A stretch of DNA of 64,000 nucleotides, taken from Bacteroidetes bacterium UBA1947 (GTDB lineage: Bacteria; Bacteroidota; Bacteroidia; Chitinophagales; Chitinophagaceae). Within the stretch, counting starts at the first letter, position 1, and the number at the start of each line of letters is the position of its first letter. Below, piece after piece: positions 44,500 to 53,824 of this stretch. The stretch lies in NCBI GenBank assembly GCA_002336915.1, contig DDET01000026.1, positions 102,925 through 166,924 on the forward strand. The letters run 5' to 3'. The position numbers were made by a program, and so were the translations under genes. Under the pieces are notes generated by a model. It had not been told where the DNA came from. It was given only the letters and a program-made list of their open reading frames with translations, and did not search any database.

Positions 44500-45069
44500 A
44501 TGGAGCAGGACAAAGGCAGTACGATACCGTTGACTGCCGCAAACACTATTATATTTGAAAAGATCTTTAAAGAGCATTTTAAAGGGCTGCATGCCTATGC
44601 CTGTAGGTTGCTTAGGGATGAACAGGCCGCGGAAGATATAGTGCAGGGCATGTTCCTGAAGCTATGGGAGAAGAAAGACGAGATACAAATAGAAAAGTCT
44701 TTAGTATCATACCTGTACCGGGCAGTATATAATGATAGCCTGAACTACCTGAAGCACCAAAAAGTAAAAGCTGCCCACCTGGCGCATGCGGCTCGTAATA
44801 CAGGCAGCAACAACAATAGCACAGAAAAAGTATCATATAAAGAGCTGGAGGAAAAACTGGGACTGGCACTAAGAGAATTACCTGAAGGTTGCCGCACAGT
44901 GTTCCAGATGAGCAGGTTCGAGGAACTGAAATACCACGAAATAGCGACGAAACTGGATATATCTATAAAAACCGTGGAGAACCAGATGGGCAAGGCCCTG
45001 CGACTGCTGAGACAGGAGCTGGTAGATTTTCTGCCCGCTATATTGATAACCTTATTGCTTAACCTGTAA
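44500..45069 (+). CDS. ECF (RpoE/FecI-like) RNA polymerase sigma factor
   Basis: A sigma-70 region 2 (RLLRDEQAAEDIVQGMFLKLWE) and region 4 HTH (ELPEGCRTVFQMSRFEELKYHEIATKLDISIKTVENQ in part) are present, the minimal ECF layout. The ATG at 44446 would begin seven bases after the promoter-like TTGTCAT, so the in-frame ATG 44500 (MEQDKGSTI) is preferred, giving 189 residues. It is followed by its FecR-type anti-sigma gene 11 bases later. The three shared upstream motifs suggest that it drives this locus. Confidence 0.9.
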   Translation: MEQDKGSTIPLTAANTIIFEKIFKEHFKGLHAYACRLLRDEQAAEDIVQGMFLKLWEKKDEIQIEKSLVSYLYRAVYNDSLNYLKHQKVKAAHLAHAARNTGSNNNSTEKVSYKELEEKLGLALRELPEGCRTVFQMSRFEELKYHEIATKLDISIKTVENQMGKALRLLRQELVDFLPAILITLLLNL

Positions 45070-45080
45070 AAAACGCGCAT

Positions 45081-46082
45081 GTGAACAGAGATAACAACAA
45101 TATGATGGACGAACTGCTGGTTAAGTACCTGCTGGCTGAGGCAACGGAGGCTGAGCAGGAAGAAGTGCAGCAGTGGATAGCTGCCAGTGCTGAGAATAAG
45201 CGCTACTATGAACATTTTAAGCTGATATGGCAACGGAGCCGTCACCTGGCGGCGACGAGCACTGTAGATGAGCATGAGGCATGGAAGCGTTTTCAGCAAA
45301 AAGTTCAGGCGAAGGATACGAAACAAGATAAAGAGATAGTTGCCCCAAGGGCCATTGCTGTAAGCAAACCTTCGATAAACTGGATGAGAGTAGCTGCCAT
45401 GCTAATGGTTTTGGCCTTGAGTGGTGGACTGATCTATTATTTTGTAGAACAGGGTGCGCCAAAAATGCTGGCACTGCGATCGAACGAGAGCGTGATGATA
45501 GATACTTTGCCTGATGGATCGGTAGTTACGCTTAATAAAAGGTCATCGCTATCTTATCCTGAAACATTTAAGGGGGACCTGCGTTCTGTGAAACTGGAGG
45601 GGGAGGCCTTTTTTAATATCACACCGAATAAGAGTAAGCCTTTTGTGATAGATGCGAACGGTACCATGGTGAAAGTGGTGGGTACGTCATTCAACGTGAA
45701 AATGACGAACGACAAGACGGAAGTGATAGTAGAAACGGGTGTGGTGGAAGTGAGCAAGAAGAAAAAGATGGTCAAGCTGAATCCGCATGAAAAAGCAACG
45801 GTACTGAGGGATAGGGATGAGCCGATAAAGGAAGCTAACGATGATGAGCTATACAGCTACTATAAAAGCGATGAATTTATTTGCGACCATACGCCACTGG
45901 CTAGGCTTGTTGAAGCGCTGAATGATGCCTATGCTGTGCATATAGTGGTGACTGGGAATGTGGCCAATAAGCAGATAACCACCACCTTTAGGGATAAATC
46001 ACTGGACGAAATACTGGCTGTGGTGGCGGAGACACTGGGCCTGCGTATAGAAAAGAACGGCAGCGAGATCATTATTAAATAA
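45081..46082 (+). CDS. FecR-family anti-sigma factor
   Basis: 333 residues starting at a GTG (ATG at 45102 is an alternative). The cytoplasmic N-terminus has an acidic anti-sigma region (LLAEATEAEQEEVQQWIAAS). One TM helix (MRVAAMLMVLALSGGLIYYFV) and a periplasmic FecR domain (VTLNKRSSLSYPETFKGD, VKLEGEAFFNI) follow, with a C-terminal STN-like receptor-binding tail (ITTTFRDKSLDEILAVVAE). It would transmit an outer-membrane signal to the ECF factor. Directly downstream of the sigma gene and co-transcribed. Confidence 0.9.
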   Translation: MNRDNNNMMDELLVKYLLAEATEAEQEEVQQWIAASAENKRYYEHFKLIWQRSRHLAATSTVDEHEAWKRFQQKVQAKDTKQDKEIVAPRAIAVSKPSINWMRVAAMLMVLALSGGLIYYFVEQGAPKMLALRSNESVMIDTLPDGSVVTLNKRSSLSYPETFKGDLRSVKLEGEAFFNITPNKSKPFVIDANGTMVKVVGTSFNVKMTNDKTEVIVETGVVEVSKKKKMVKLNPHEKATVLRDRDEPIKEANDDELYSYYKSDEFICDHTPLARLVEALNDAYAVHIVVTGNVANKQITTTFRDKSLDEILAVVAETLGLRIEKNGSEIIIK

Positions 46083-46096
46083 GTTCCTTATTGCGG

Positions 46097-47896
46097 ATGG
46101 ATTTTTTCTACAAGTTACTTATTAGAGTATTTTTTGCAGTGGCCGTTTTGGGCTGCTGCAGGGATGTTAATGCCCAGGGCCTGCTTAATAAAACAGTAAG
46201 TATTAAAGCAAGTAACCAACCTTTGGGAGAAGTATTAAAACTGGTTGGGCAACAAGGGGGCTTTTACTTTTCATATAACAGCGACCTTATACCTGCCGGT
46301 AAAGCTGTGACACTTTCCGCTGAACATAAAACGGTAAGGCAAGTGCTGGATGCGCTGTTGGATAATAAATACCAATACAAGGAACGGGATAACTATATCA
46401 TCATACAAGACGGGGAAGGCTATACAGTAAGCGGCTACGTGGTAGATAAGACAACGGGTAGTAAGATAAGCTACGCAAGTGTGTACGAGAAACAACAACT
46501 GGCATCGACGATCACTAATGAGCAGGGGTATTTTAAATTAAAGCTCAAGGACAAGGATAAGTACCCTGTGGCTAATATCTCGGTAAGCAAGGGGATGTAT
46601 GCAGATACCTTTATGACTTTAAAGCCGGGTTTTGACCAGGTGCTGACGGTATCGATAACGCCGAAGGATTATGAACTGGAACCCGTTGTGGTGAAGCCAC
46701 AGGTGGAGCGTAACTGGCTTGCGGGCATTTTCCTTTCCTCAAAGCAGCGGTTCCAGGCCATGAATATTGGCGGCTATATAGCCAGCAGACCTGTGCAAAC
46801 GTCGTTTGTGCCGGGCCTGGGTACGCATGGCAGGCTGGGAGCACAGGTGGTGAATAAATTCTCACTAAATGTGCTCGGGGGTTATACAGCGGGTGCGAAA
46901 GGAGTGGAGATAGGTGGCTTGTTCAATATAGATAAAGGGGATGTGGGCTATGCACAGGCTGCAGGACTGTTTAACGTGGTAGGCGGCGGAGTGAGCGGTG
47001 TGCAGGTGGCAGGACTGTATAACGGTGCACTCGACTCTGTGGAAGGTGTGCAAATATCCGGGCTGAGCGGCATGACAAAAGGCAGGATGAAAGGTGTACA
47101 GGTGAGTGGCCTGTACAGCCAGGTGGCAGGCAAAACAAAAGGAGCGCAAATAAGCGGCCTTGTTAACGTGGCAGCCGGCGAGATGACCGGAGTACAAATA
47201 GCAGGTTGGGGAAGTGTAAGTGTGAGCGAGATAGAGGGTACACAAATAGGCGGCCTGTTCAACTATGCAAAGAAGATATCGGGCACGCAGATAGCGGGAT
47301 TAGGCAATATAAGTAGCGGCGAAACTGATGGCGTGCAGATAAGCGGTATATACAATTACAGCAAGAACTTAAAGGGCACGCAGTTCGGGCTTATAAACAT
47401 TAACGATTCATCTTCAGGTTACAGCATTGGCCTCGTGAACCTGGTGATGAAGAATGGTTATCACAAACTATGTATATCGACCAACGAGGTGCTGAATACG
47501 AATATCGCTTTGAAGACCGGGACAAGGAAATTGTATAGCATTTTAACTGCAGGTACCAATATTAGTACTGACAAAAAGGCCTATGGCCTGTTTTATGGGT
47601 TGGGGAAAGAAATTCATTTGTCAAAGCTACTTGCGCTGAGCACAGAGGCGACAGCAGGCATACTATACGTAGGCGACTGGGAACAAACCCCCACATTGCT
47701 ATGTCTGGCGCCGGAACTGCATGTTAAACTGAATAAATACATCTCATTACACGCAGGCCCAAGTTTCTCTCTTTTCTACCAAAATGCCAAAACTCCTATA
47801 GAAGGCTACAGTACGGGCATGCCTGCTTATGCCGGTTATGCTATCGGCAATATGGCCGGCTGGTTCGGCTGGCACGCGGGCATTGATTTTTTTTGA
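46097..47896 (+). CDS. STN-domain and carboxypeptidase-like-domain protein with GxQ(V/I)xGL repeats
   Basis: From ATG 46097 it has a signal peptide, then an STN domain (KLVGQQGGFYFSYNSDLI). A carboxypeptidase-regulatory-like domain (VSGYVVDKTTGSKISYASV) follows. About 200 residues then repeat the motif GVQVAGLYN/GTQIAGLGN about every 22 residues. This is like surface-repeat proteins of the LA_2272 type. A C-terminal barrel-like part ends with Phe (AGIDFF), as outer-membrane barrels do. The STN domain links it to the FecR/ECF pair. It is probably an outer-membrane protein without a TonB receptor plug. Role unknown. Confidence 0.7.
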   Translation: MDFFYKLLIRVFFAVAVLGCCRDVNAQGLLNKTVSIKASNQPLGEVLKLVGQQGGFYFSYNSDLIPAGKAVTLSAEHKTVRQVLDALLDNKYQYKERDNYIIIQDGEGYTVSGYVVDKTTGSKISYASVYEKQQLASTITNEQGYFKLKLKDKDKYPVANISVSKGMYADTFMTLKPGFDQVLTVSITPKDYELEPVVVKPQVERNWLAGIFLSSKQRFQAMNIGGYIASRPVQTSFVPGLGTHGRLGAQVVNKFSLNVLGGYTAGAKGVEIGGLFNIDKGDVGYAQAAGLFNVVGGGVSGVQVAGLYNGALDSVEGVQISGLSGMTKGRMKGVQVSGLYSQVAGKTKGAQISGLVNVAAGEMTGVQIAGWGSVSVSEIEGTQIGGLFNYAKKISGTQIAGLGNISSGETDGVQISGIYNYSKNLKGTQFGLININDSSSGYSIGLVNLVMKNGYHKLCISTNEVLNTNIALKTGTRKLYSILTAGTNISTDKKAYGLFYGLGKEIHLSKLLALSTEATAGILYVGDWEQTPTLLCLAPELHVKLNKYISLHAGPSFSLFYQNAKTPIEGYSTGMPAYAGYAIGNMAGWFGWHAGIDFF

Positions 47897-47913
47897 TCTT
47901 TTTGTGGATTGCG

Positions 47914-47941
47914 TAGGGGTATAGGCGCAGCAGCTTGTCAT
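47914..47941 (+). promoter_or_regulatory. ECF-type promoter, copy 2
   Basis: TAGGGGTATA-N11-TTGTCAT, identical in both boxes and spacing to the copies at 44412 and 49062. It lies 19 bases before the ATG of the next repeat protein. Confidence 0.8.
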
Positions 47942-47960
47942 AATAGAAATACAGGAAATT

Positions 47961-49037
47961 ATGACAACAAGATCACTACTCACAGGGCTTATACTGCTTG
48001 GCTTCAGCTCTTCGGTCTCCGCACAGGAAACAAAACACAGCAATGTTCATATTGGGTTTGTGTACCCGCTCAGTACCAATGGTGTCAGGGCAGGGGAGTA
48101 TTCAAACAATTTTTCTATTCATGCACTTATCGGCGTGTCAGGCTCAGAAGAAGGTGCTTGCCTGTCGGGCTTTTCCTCAATAATAAAAGATAGCGCAAAA
48201 GGCTTTGTGGCGTCTGGTTTTTCCAACCACATACTGCATGGAGCAAAAGGTGTTCAATTGACAGGCTTTATGAATACCATTGGTAAAAATGCAATTGGCT
48301 TGCAAGCTGCAGGATTTACAAATATTACCGGTAATGCCAAAGGTTTCCAGGCGGCAGGGTTTGCTAACATAGCCGCAGGTAATGTAAATGGAGTGCAGGC
48401 TGCAGGTTTTATAAATGAGTCGAAGGATGTGAACACGCAGGCTGCGGGCTTTATAAACGTAGCGCATGATGTAAAGGGAGTGCAACTGGCCGGCTTTATT
48501 AATATAGCTGGCAAAGTAAAAGGTGCACAGATAGCAGGCTTCATCAATATTGCGGACAGCTGTGATTACCCCATAGGTATTATTAACATAGTAAAGAACG
48601 GCGAGAAGTCTATTGGCTTCTCCATAGATGAAACGTTGACTACACTGGTGACTTTTCGCTCGGGAGGTAAGAAGCTCTATGGCATACTGGGAGCGGGCTA
48701 CAATTTTAAAAGCGGTGAGCCATTGTATGCTATGGAAGCAGGTATGGGTTTGCATATACCCTTATCCCGGTACTTCCGCATTAATATAGAAGGCACAGGT
48801 ATGAATCTGACCGATTTTTATGAAGGTGTTTATTTCAAATCGTCAGCCCGTACGCTTCTGTCCATGAGGGCGGGCCGTAGTATGGAAGTATATCTTGGCC
48901 CGACGTTTAATTACATGAACTATTCGAACGAGGTGACCGGTGACCTTGTCAATAACTACATATGGCACGACTACCGTTACGGTAACTACTATGGCCTGTA
49001 CATAGGTGGCATAGCCGGCATCAACATTCTTTTCTAA
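47961..49037 (+). CDS. Secreted GxQ(A/L)AGFIN-repeat protein, likely outer-membrane
   Basis: 358 residues with a signal peptide (TTRSLLTGLILLGFSSSVSAQ). About nine repeats of the type GVQAAGFINE, GVQLAGFINIA and GAQIAGFINIA follow, with a period near 19-22 residues. A beta-barrel-like C-terminus ends IAGINILF. It is a shorter relative of the upstream STN-fused protein without the STN domain. The repeats probably form a beta-solenoid surface. It has its own ECF-type promoter. Confidence 0.7.
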   Translation: MTTRSLLTGLILLGFSSSVSAQETKHSNVHIGFVYPLSTNGVRAGEYSNNFSIHALIGVSGSEEGACLSGFSSIIKDSAKGFVASGFSNHILHGAKGVQLTGFMNTIGKNAIGLQAAGFTNITGNAKGFQAAGFANIAAGNVNGVQAAGFINESKDVNTQAAGFINVAHDVKGVQLAGFINIAGKVKGAQIAGFINIADSCDYPIGIINIVKNGEKSIGFSIDETLTTLVTFRSGGKKLYGILGAGYNFKSGEPLYAMEAGMGLHIPLSRYFRINIEGTGMNLTDFYEGVYFKSSARTLLSMRAGRSMEVYLGPTFNYMNYSNEVTGDLVNNYIWHDYRYGNYYGLYIGGIAGINILF

Positions 49038-49061
49038 GGCAAAAAATAATTTTCGGAAACA

Positions 49062-49089
49062 TAGGGGTATAAAGCTTTGTGCTTGTCAT
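49062..49089 (+). promoter_or_regulatory. ECF-type promoter, copy 3
   Basis: TAGGGGTATA-N11-TTGTCAT, the third identical copy, 58 bases before the ATG of the GIN-domain protein. With copies 1 and 2 it defines an ECF regulon in cis. Confidence 0.8.
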
Positions 49090-49147
49090 ACTGACGCAGG
49101 GCACAGGAAGCCCATAATATTTAGTCAAAACTTTAAAAACGAAGAAC

Positions 49148-49861
49148 ATGAAAAAATGTATTTTATTTTTATCAGCAGCGCTTATAGCATTTAGTATCCA
49201 GTCCTGCAGGAAGATAAGCGGCGATGGACCAACAATTACTGAGACAAGAAGTGTACCGGCTTTTAGTAGCATCAACGACTGCCTGGATGCATATGTACAT
49301 TATACTCCCGCAAGTGTATACAGCCTGGATATCCACGCTCAAAAGAACGTAATTGATAATATAGAAACAGATGTAACAGGGGGAGAACTCAAAATAAAAT
49401 TCAGGCCGCATTTCTTCCTCGGGCATCATGACCGGATAGACGTGTATATAAGTGCGCCCGATGTCACCGGATTGGACATTAGTGGCTCAGGTGGTATTGA
49501 TGTGACACAGCCGTTCCACCCGCAAAACCTTGAGCTTAATATCAGTGGTTCGGGTTCTATTTCGATAACTGAGCTGCAAACAAACTATCTCTCTGCGAAA
49601 ATTAGTGGCTCAGGCGACATGGTGGTTAATGACGGTATCGTAGACCGGGAAAAGCTGACGATAAGTGGTAGTGGCAACCTGGATATGCTAAATGTACCTG
49701 CACGCACAGCTGAAACTCATACCAGCGGTTCCGGTACTACCAGGGTGAATGTAAGCGAAAGCCTCGATGTGCATGTGAGCGGCAGCGGCGATGTGTATTA
49801 CAAGGGTAACCCGGCAATTACAGCAAGCATTTCGGGATCAGGTAAAGTAAAGCCGTGGTAA
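49148..49861 (+). CDS. Head GIN-domain (DUF2807) lipoprotein
   Basis: Lipoprotein signal (KKCILFLSAALIAFSIQSC) with lipobox Cys, then the DUF2807 beta-helix. It has repeated D(I/L)SGSG-type turns (LDISGSGGIDV, LNISGSGSISI, AKISGSGDMVV, LTISGSGNLDM, HVSGSGDVYY). 237 residues. The fold is a surface-exposed, adhesin-like beta-solenoid. It precedes the TonB receptor by about 40 bases and shares its transcript. Confidence 0.85.
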   Translation: MKKCILFLSAALIAFSIQSCRKISGDGPTITETRSVPAFSSINDCLDAYVHYTPASVYSLDIHAQKNVIDNIETDVTGGELKIKFRPHFFLGHHDRIDVYISAPDVTGLDISGSGGIDVTQPFHPQNLELNISGSGSISITELQTNYLSAKISGSGDMVVNDGIVDREKLTISGSGNLDMLNVPARTAETHTSGSGTTRVNVSESLDVHVSGSGDVYYKGNPAITASISGSGKVKPW

Positions 49862-49903
49862 GCGATCTGCATTGTTTTCATCCTTCACCTTCAATTAAAC
49901 CAA

Positions 49904-52282
49904 ATGACACAGGTAAATAAATTCATCATCCTTATTTTTTCTTTCTTTGCTTTTCATCTGCAGGCGGTAGCACAGGTTACGCAAGTGGTTACGGGCACCA
50001 TTTATGACGAGGCCTCAAAGGCTCCGCTGCCGGGAGTGACGGTTGTATTACAAAGCAATGCAGCGATAGGTGCTACAACAGATGAGGCAGGTAACTTTAA
50101 ATTGACCGGTGTGCCATTGGGAAGGCAGTCTTTTAAGCTGACTTACATTGGCTACGAGGAACGTGTAGTGAACGATGTGATCATAACTGCCGGCAAGGAA
50201 GCTAATTTGAATATCAGCCTGCAGGAGTCGCTGCACAAGCTGAATGAAGTGGAAGTAGTGTATAGCAGAGCGAAGGACAAGACCCGTACTAATAACGATA
50301 TGGCCCAGGTAAGTGCACGCTCCTTTAACGTGGACGAGACCAAACGATATGCCGGGGCCTTGGGTGATCCATCGCGCATGGCTGCAAATTTTGCCGGTGT
50401 AGTGTCGGGCAATGATGCTAACAACGACATTGTGATCAGGGGTAATTCGCCAATGGGCATGCTCTGGACGATCAATGGTCTTAATATCCCTAATCCCAAT
50501 CATTATGGGTCATTTGCCTCAACAGGTGGGCCTATCAGTATGCTCAATAACAACAATATTGATAAGTCCGATTTTTTGACCAGTGCATTCCCGGCACAAT
50601 ACGGCAATGCACTCAGTGGGGTCTTTGACATACAATTGCGTAATGGCAATAAGGACAAGAGCGAATATACAGCGCAGATGGGCTTCAATGGTTTTGAACT
50701 GGGTGCCGAAGGGCCAATAGGCAGAAATAAACAGACTTCTTACCTTATTAATTACCGCTATTCCACTTTGGGCTTATTCCAGAAGCTGGGCGTTAATTTT
50801 GGTACAGGCACCATTACGCCTTATTACCAGGATCTGAATTACAAGATCACATCCAATCTCAGCAAACGTTCAAAGATCAGTGTCTTTGGTATAGCAGGTG
50901 GAAGCCATATCACCTTTTTAGGCAAAGATGTGGATACATCAACGACCAACTTATTTGGTGGCGACCCATATGCCAACGAAATGTCGAGGTATATGACCAC
51001 GATAACCGGGGCAACTTATGAATACCAACTTTCGGAAAAGACTTCTACCTCGCTCACGCTCGGTTATAGTACTACTTCCGAAAAGATACAGGAAGACTCG
51101 ATTAGTAATGTTGACGCTTCTGTTATGACGAAGGAAAAGATAAATGTGGGCACAAGTAAAATGTCGGCGGTGTGGGCACTGATGCATAAGATAAACGCGA
51201 AGAATAACCTGCAGGCAGGCATTACATATGATATTACAGGCTATAGCATGCTTGATAAAGAATATATAAAAGGGCTAACAGAACATGATAATATGAACAA
51301 ATCGGGCAGCTATGGCCTTTTACAATCTTATGTACAGTGGAAGCATCGCTTCAATGATAATCTCTCTGCAGTCGCAGGACTTCATTTCCAGCACTTATCC
51401 ATAACCAACGATGTGGCTGTAGAACCACGGATAAGCCTGCGCTATGCAGCAAATGCCCATCATGCATTTAGCCTTGGTTATGGATTAAATCACCAGGCGC
51501 AGAATATATACAGCTACTATCAGCAGACTTACACCACCGATGGTATTACTTACACCAACAAGGGTCTTGGTTTTACGCAAAGCCAACATTTTGTAGGTAC
51601 TTACGACTGGAATGTGACCAATAACCTGAGGATAAAGGCAGAGGCCTACTATCAATACCTTAGCAAGGTACCGGTTGAAGTGATGCCCTCTTCATTCTCC
51701 GTGCTTAATACCGGCGCCGACTTTGGAATACCAGACAGGGACAGTCTTGTAAATAAAGGCACTGGTCGGAATTATGGTCTGGAACTTACCGCTGAGCGGT
51801 TTTTCAATAGAGGTTTTTATTTCCTGGTCACCGGTTCCTTATTTCAGTCAAAGTATAAGGGTAGTGATGGCATAGAAAGGAATACGGCATTCAATACGGG
51901 CTATGTGGTAAATGCACTCGCGGGTAAAGAATTCAGCTTGGGTAAGAAGGGCAGTGTATTTGCCGTTAACCTCAAAGGCTGCACGGTAGGCGGCAGGTAC
52001 CTTACTCCTGTGGATTTCATAAGGTCGCAGGCAGAGCATGAAAATGTGTATCGTGAAGACCTGGCGTATACTGAAAAACAAACACCTTATTTGCGCATGG
52101 ACCTGAAGCTTGCTTACCGTAAAGAATTTAAGAGAAGCACACTTGAAGTCGCAGTGGATCTTCAGAATCTTACTAACCACCAGAACATATTTCAGCAGTA
52201 CTACGACAACAGGTTGAATAAAGTAGTAAAAAGTTACCAGCAGGGTTTCTTCCCGGTGCCTATGCTGCGTTATACGTTTTAA
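49904..52282 (+). CDS. TonB-dependent outer-membrane receptor
   Basis: 792 residues: signal peptide, a carboxypeptidase-regulatory-like domain (VVTGTIYDEASKAPLPGVTV), a plug domain (NDIVIRGNSPMGMLWTINGLNIPNPNH) and a 22-strand barrel with a C-terminal Phe (PMLRYTF). Such receptors import siderophores, vitamins or glycans using TonB energy. Here the adjacent STN/FecR/ECF module is typical of a regulated receptor. No SusD-like gene follows, so a polysaccharide role is less likely. Confidence 0.85.
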   Translation: MTQVNKFIILIFSFFAFHLQAVAQVTQVVTGTIYDEASKAPLPGVTVVLQSNAAIGATTDEAGNFKLTGVPLGRQSFKLTYIGYEERVVNDVIITAGKEANLNISLQESLHKLNEVEVVYSRAKDKTRTNNDMAQVSARSFNVDETKRYAGALGDPSRMAANFAGVVSGNDANNDIVIRGNSPMGMLWTINGLNIPNPNHYGSFASTGGPISMLNNNNIDKSDFLTSAFPAQYGNALSGVFDIQLRNGNKDKSEYTAQMGFNGFELGAEGPIGRNKQTSYLINYRYSTLGLFQKLGVNFGTGTITPYYQDLNYKITSNLSKRSKISVFGIAGGSHITFLGKDVDTSTTNLFGGDPYANEMSRYMTTITGATYEYQLSEKTSTSLTLGYSTTSEKIQEDSISNVDASVMTKEKINVGTSKMSAVWALMHKINAKNNLQAGITYDITGYSMLDKEYIKGLTEHDNMNKSGSYGLLQSYVQWKHRFNDNLSAVAGLHFQHLSITNDVAVEPRISLRYAANAHHAFSLGYGLNHQAQNIYSYYQQTYTTDGITYTNKGLGFTQSQHFVGTYDWNVTNNLRIKAEAYYQYLSKVPVEVMPSSFSVLNTGADFGIPDRDSLVNKGTGRNYGLELTAERFFNRGFYFLVTGSLFQSKYKGSDGIERNTAFNTGYVVNALAGKEFSLGKKGSVFAVNLKGCTVGGRYLTPVDFIRSQAEHENVYREDLAYTEKQTPYLRMDLKLAYRKEFKRSTLEVAVDLQNLTNHQNIFQQYYDNRLNKVVKSYQQGFFPVPMLRYTF

Positions 52283-52307
52283 CCGGGAGTATGGACATGG
52301 AGCTAAG

Positions 52308-52336
52308 AACGCCGCCTGTTTTTACGGGCGGCGTTT
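52308..52336 (+). terminator. Hairpin terminator after the TonB receptor
   Basis: AACGCCGCC-TGTTTTTACG-GGCGGCGTT followed by TGAATT. Nine-bp stem; ends the ECF-locus transcript. Confidence 0.65.
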
Positions 52337-52378
52337 GAATTAGCTGGTTATGTCAAACCGGGATATTATTTTTGCGCT

Positions 52379-52969
52379 ATGACCCCTGAACGTATAGCAC
52401 GGATAACAAACGTACTGGACCGGCGCCAACCCGACCTGACGGTAATAATGGAAAATGTGCACGATCCCCATAATATAAGTGCGGTGATGCGTACCTGCGA
52501 TGCCGTGGGTATACAGGAGCTGTATATACTGAATACGGTTATCAGCAGGCATGAAAAATTTGGGAAAAAAAGCTCCGCCAGTGCAGCAGGCTGGCTTACT
52601 ATACATGATTTTGATAATACGGAAGCCTGCATAAAGGCTGTACGCAGCAAATACAACAAAATATACGCTACACACCTGGGCGAGCAGGCCCATAGCCTCT
52701 ACGACCTGGACCTAACGCAGCCTGTGGCCTTGGTATTTGGCAATGAGCATTCCGGGGTAACAGAAGAGTGCCTGAAGCACTGTGACGGCAATTTCATTAT
52801 CCCCCAAGTTGGAATGATAAAATCACTTAATATATCAGTTGCCTGTGCGGTAACGGTGTATGAAGCTTACCGCCAAAGGGCAAAGGCCGGGTTTTATGAG
52901 GGCTCCTCAAGGCTTGGCGAAGGGCAACGAGCCGAACTGGCTGCGAAATGGGGACTGTTGGAAGGGTGA
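52379..52969 (+). CDS. trmH: TrmH/SpoU-family RNA 2'-O-methyltransferase
   Basis: 196 residues with the three SPOUT motifs: VIMENVHDPHNISAVMRTCDAVG, VALVFGNEHSGVTEECL and PQVGMIKSLNISVACAVTVYEAY. These form the knot that binds S-adenosylmethionine. The N-terminal TPERIARITNVLDRRQPDLT is that of TrmH, which modifies G18 of tRNAs. Single gene on the plus strand. Substrate assigned by family only. Confidence 0.85.
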   Translation: MTPERIARITNVLDRRQPDLTVIMENVHDPHNISAVMRTCDAVGIQELYILNTVISRHEKFGKKSSASAAGWLTIHDFDNTEACIKAVRSKYNKIYATHLGEQAHSLYDLDLTQPVALVFGNEHSGVTEECLKHCDGNFIIPQVGMIKSLNISVACAVTVYEAYRQRAKAGFYEGSSRLGEGQRAELAAKWGLLEG

Positions 52970-53208
52970 GGATTGACAGGTGACAGATTGCAGGTTACCC
53001 GGTGTAAGCCCCCCCGGGCAGGCGTTCAGCCGCGGGAATCCATATTTGCCTATTATAGGGCTTGCTAATGACTCGTTAACTGCTTACAAACAGGCAGTTA
53101 AGCAGGCGCGAAAATTTCTACAGGCGCTTAATAAAGGCAATCTTTGTGTCGTTGAAGGGAAAATCTCAAATGATTCCGGAGACAAATCGCCAAATTTTTT
53201 AAGAGAGA

Positions 53209-53745
53209 ATGAAAAAGATCATTGTAATAGTATTGTTTTTATGCGGTGCCCTTATCGCGGCACAGGCGCAAACGGCCACACAGACCGTTTCGCTTAGTCT
53301 AACTGACTTCATAGAGATGGACTTTACTGCTACAGGAACTGCTACCGGCCCTACAGTGACCATGAACTTTAACACCGTTACAGACTATGTTAACGGGGTA
53401 ACAAGTAGCGCGCAGCAACTGAAGGTACTATCAACCCGTGATTTTAATGTAACTGTGAAAACGAGCAGTACCAATTTTACTTATACAGGTACTGCATCAC
53501 CCATACCGGTTATGCCGGTGAATGGTGTATTGAATGCGATGGTTACTGCAAATGCAACGGGCGGAACAATAGCGGCTCCGTTCACGACCTTTGCTACGCT
53601 TACCAGCAGTAACCAGAACCTTATCACAAATGGTAACAATGGAGGCAACCAGACATTCTCCGTGCAATACAAGGCCACTCCGGGCTTCGCTTATCCCGGC
53701 GGCACATATGCCACAACGGTAGTCTATACCGCTACGCAACAATAA
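53209..53745 (+). CDS. Secreted beta-sandwich protein (178 aa)
   Basis: Signal peptide (MKKIIVIVLFLCGALIAAQA) then a Thr/Val/Asn-rich domain (TQTVSLSLTDFIEMDF, VLSTRDFNVTVKTSS, QTFSVQYKATPGFAYPGGTY). This resembles Bacteroidota DUF4402-like or fimbria-related beta-sandwiches. No sorting domain. Probably periplasmic or surface structural protein. The competing 105-residue frame at 52980 is not supported. Confidence 0.65.
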   Translation: MKKIIVIVLFLCGALIAAQAQTATQTVSLSLTDFIEMDFTATGTATGPTVTMNFNTVTDYVNGVTSSAQQLKVLSTRDFNVTVKTSSTNFTYTGTASPIPVMPVNGVLNAMVTANATGGTIAAPFTTFATLTSSNQNLITNGNNGGNQTFSVQYKATPGFAYPGGTYATTVVYTATQQ

Positions 53746-53777
53746 CACGCTCTCTCTTATCCTCTATATGTAACAGT

Positions 53778-53805
53778 AGGGCCCTTTCCAGGGCCCTTAT
53801 TCTTT
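53778..53805. terminator. Bidirectional hairpin terminator
   Basis: AGGGCCC-TTTCCA-GGGCCCT followed by TATTCTTTAT. It lies between the convergent genes at 53209 and 53825 and can serve the plus-strand gene. Confidence 0.7.
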
Positions 53806-53824
53806 ATAGAAGTTCATCGGGTGC

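Noticed and set aside
46865..47262. Long minus-strand ORFs rich in Cys/Thr/Pro opposite the GxQ repeats
   Set aside because: They are the reverse complement of the repetitive codons and have no independent signal.
47914..49089. Direct repeats of a mobile element
   Set aside because: The repeated TAGGGGTATA...TTGTCAT boxes have conserved spacing and lie ahead of genes, which suits promoters and not transposon ends.
52980..53297. 105-residue ORF ahead of the secreted beta-sandwich gene
   Set aside because: It overlaps the signal peptide region of a better gene, has a low-complexity start and no recognisable domain.
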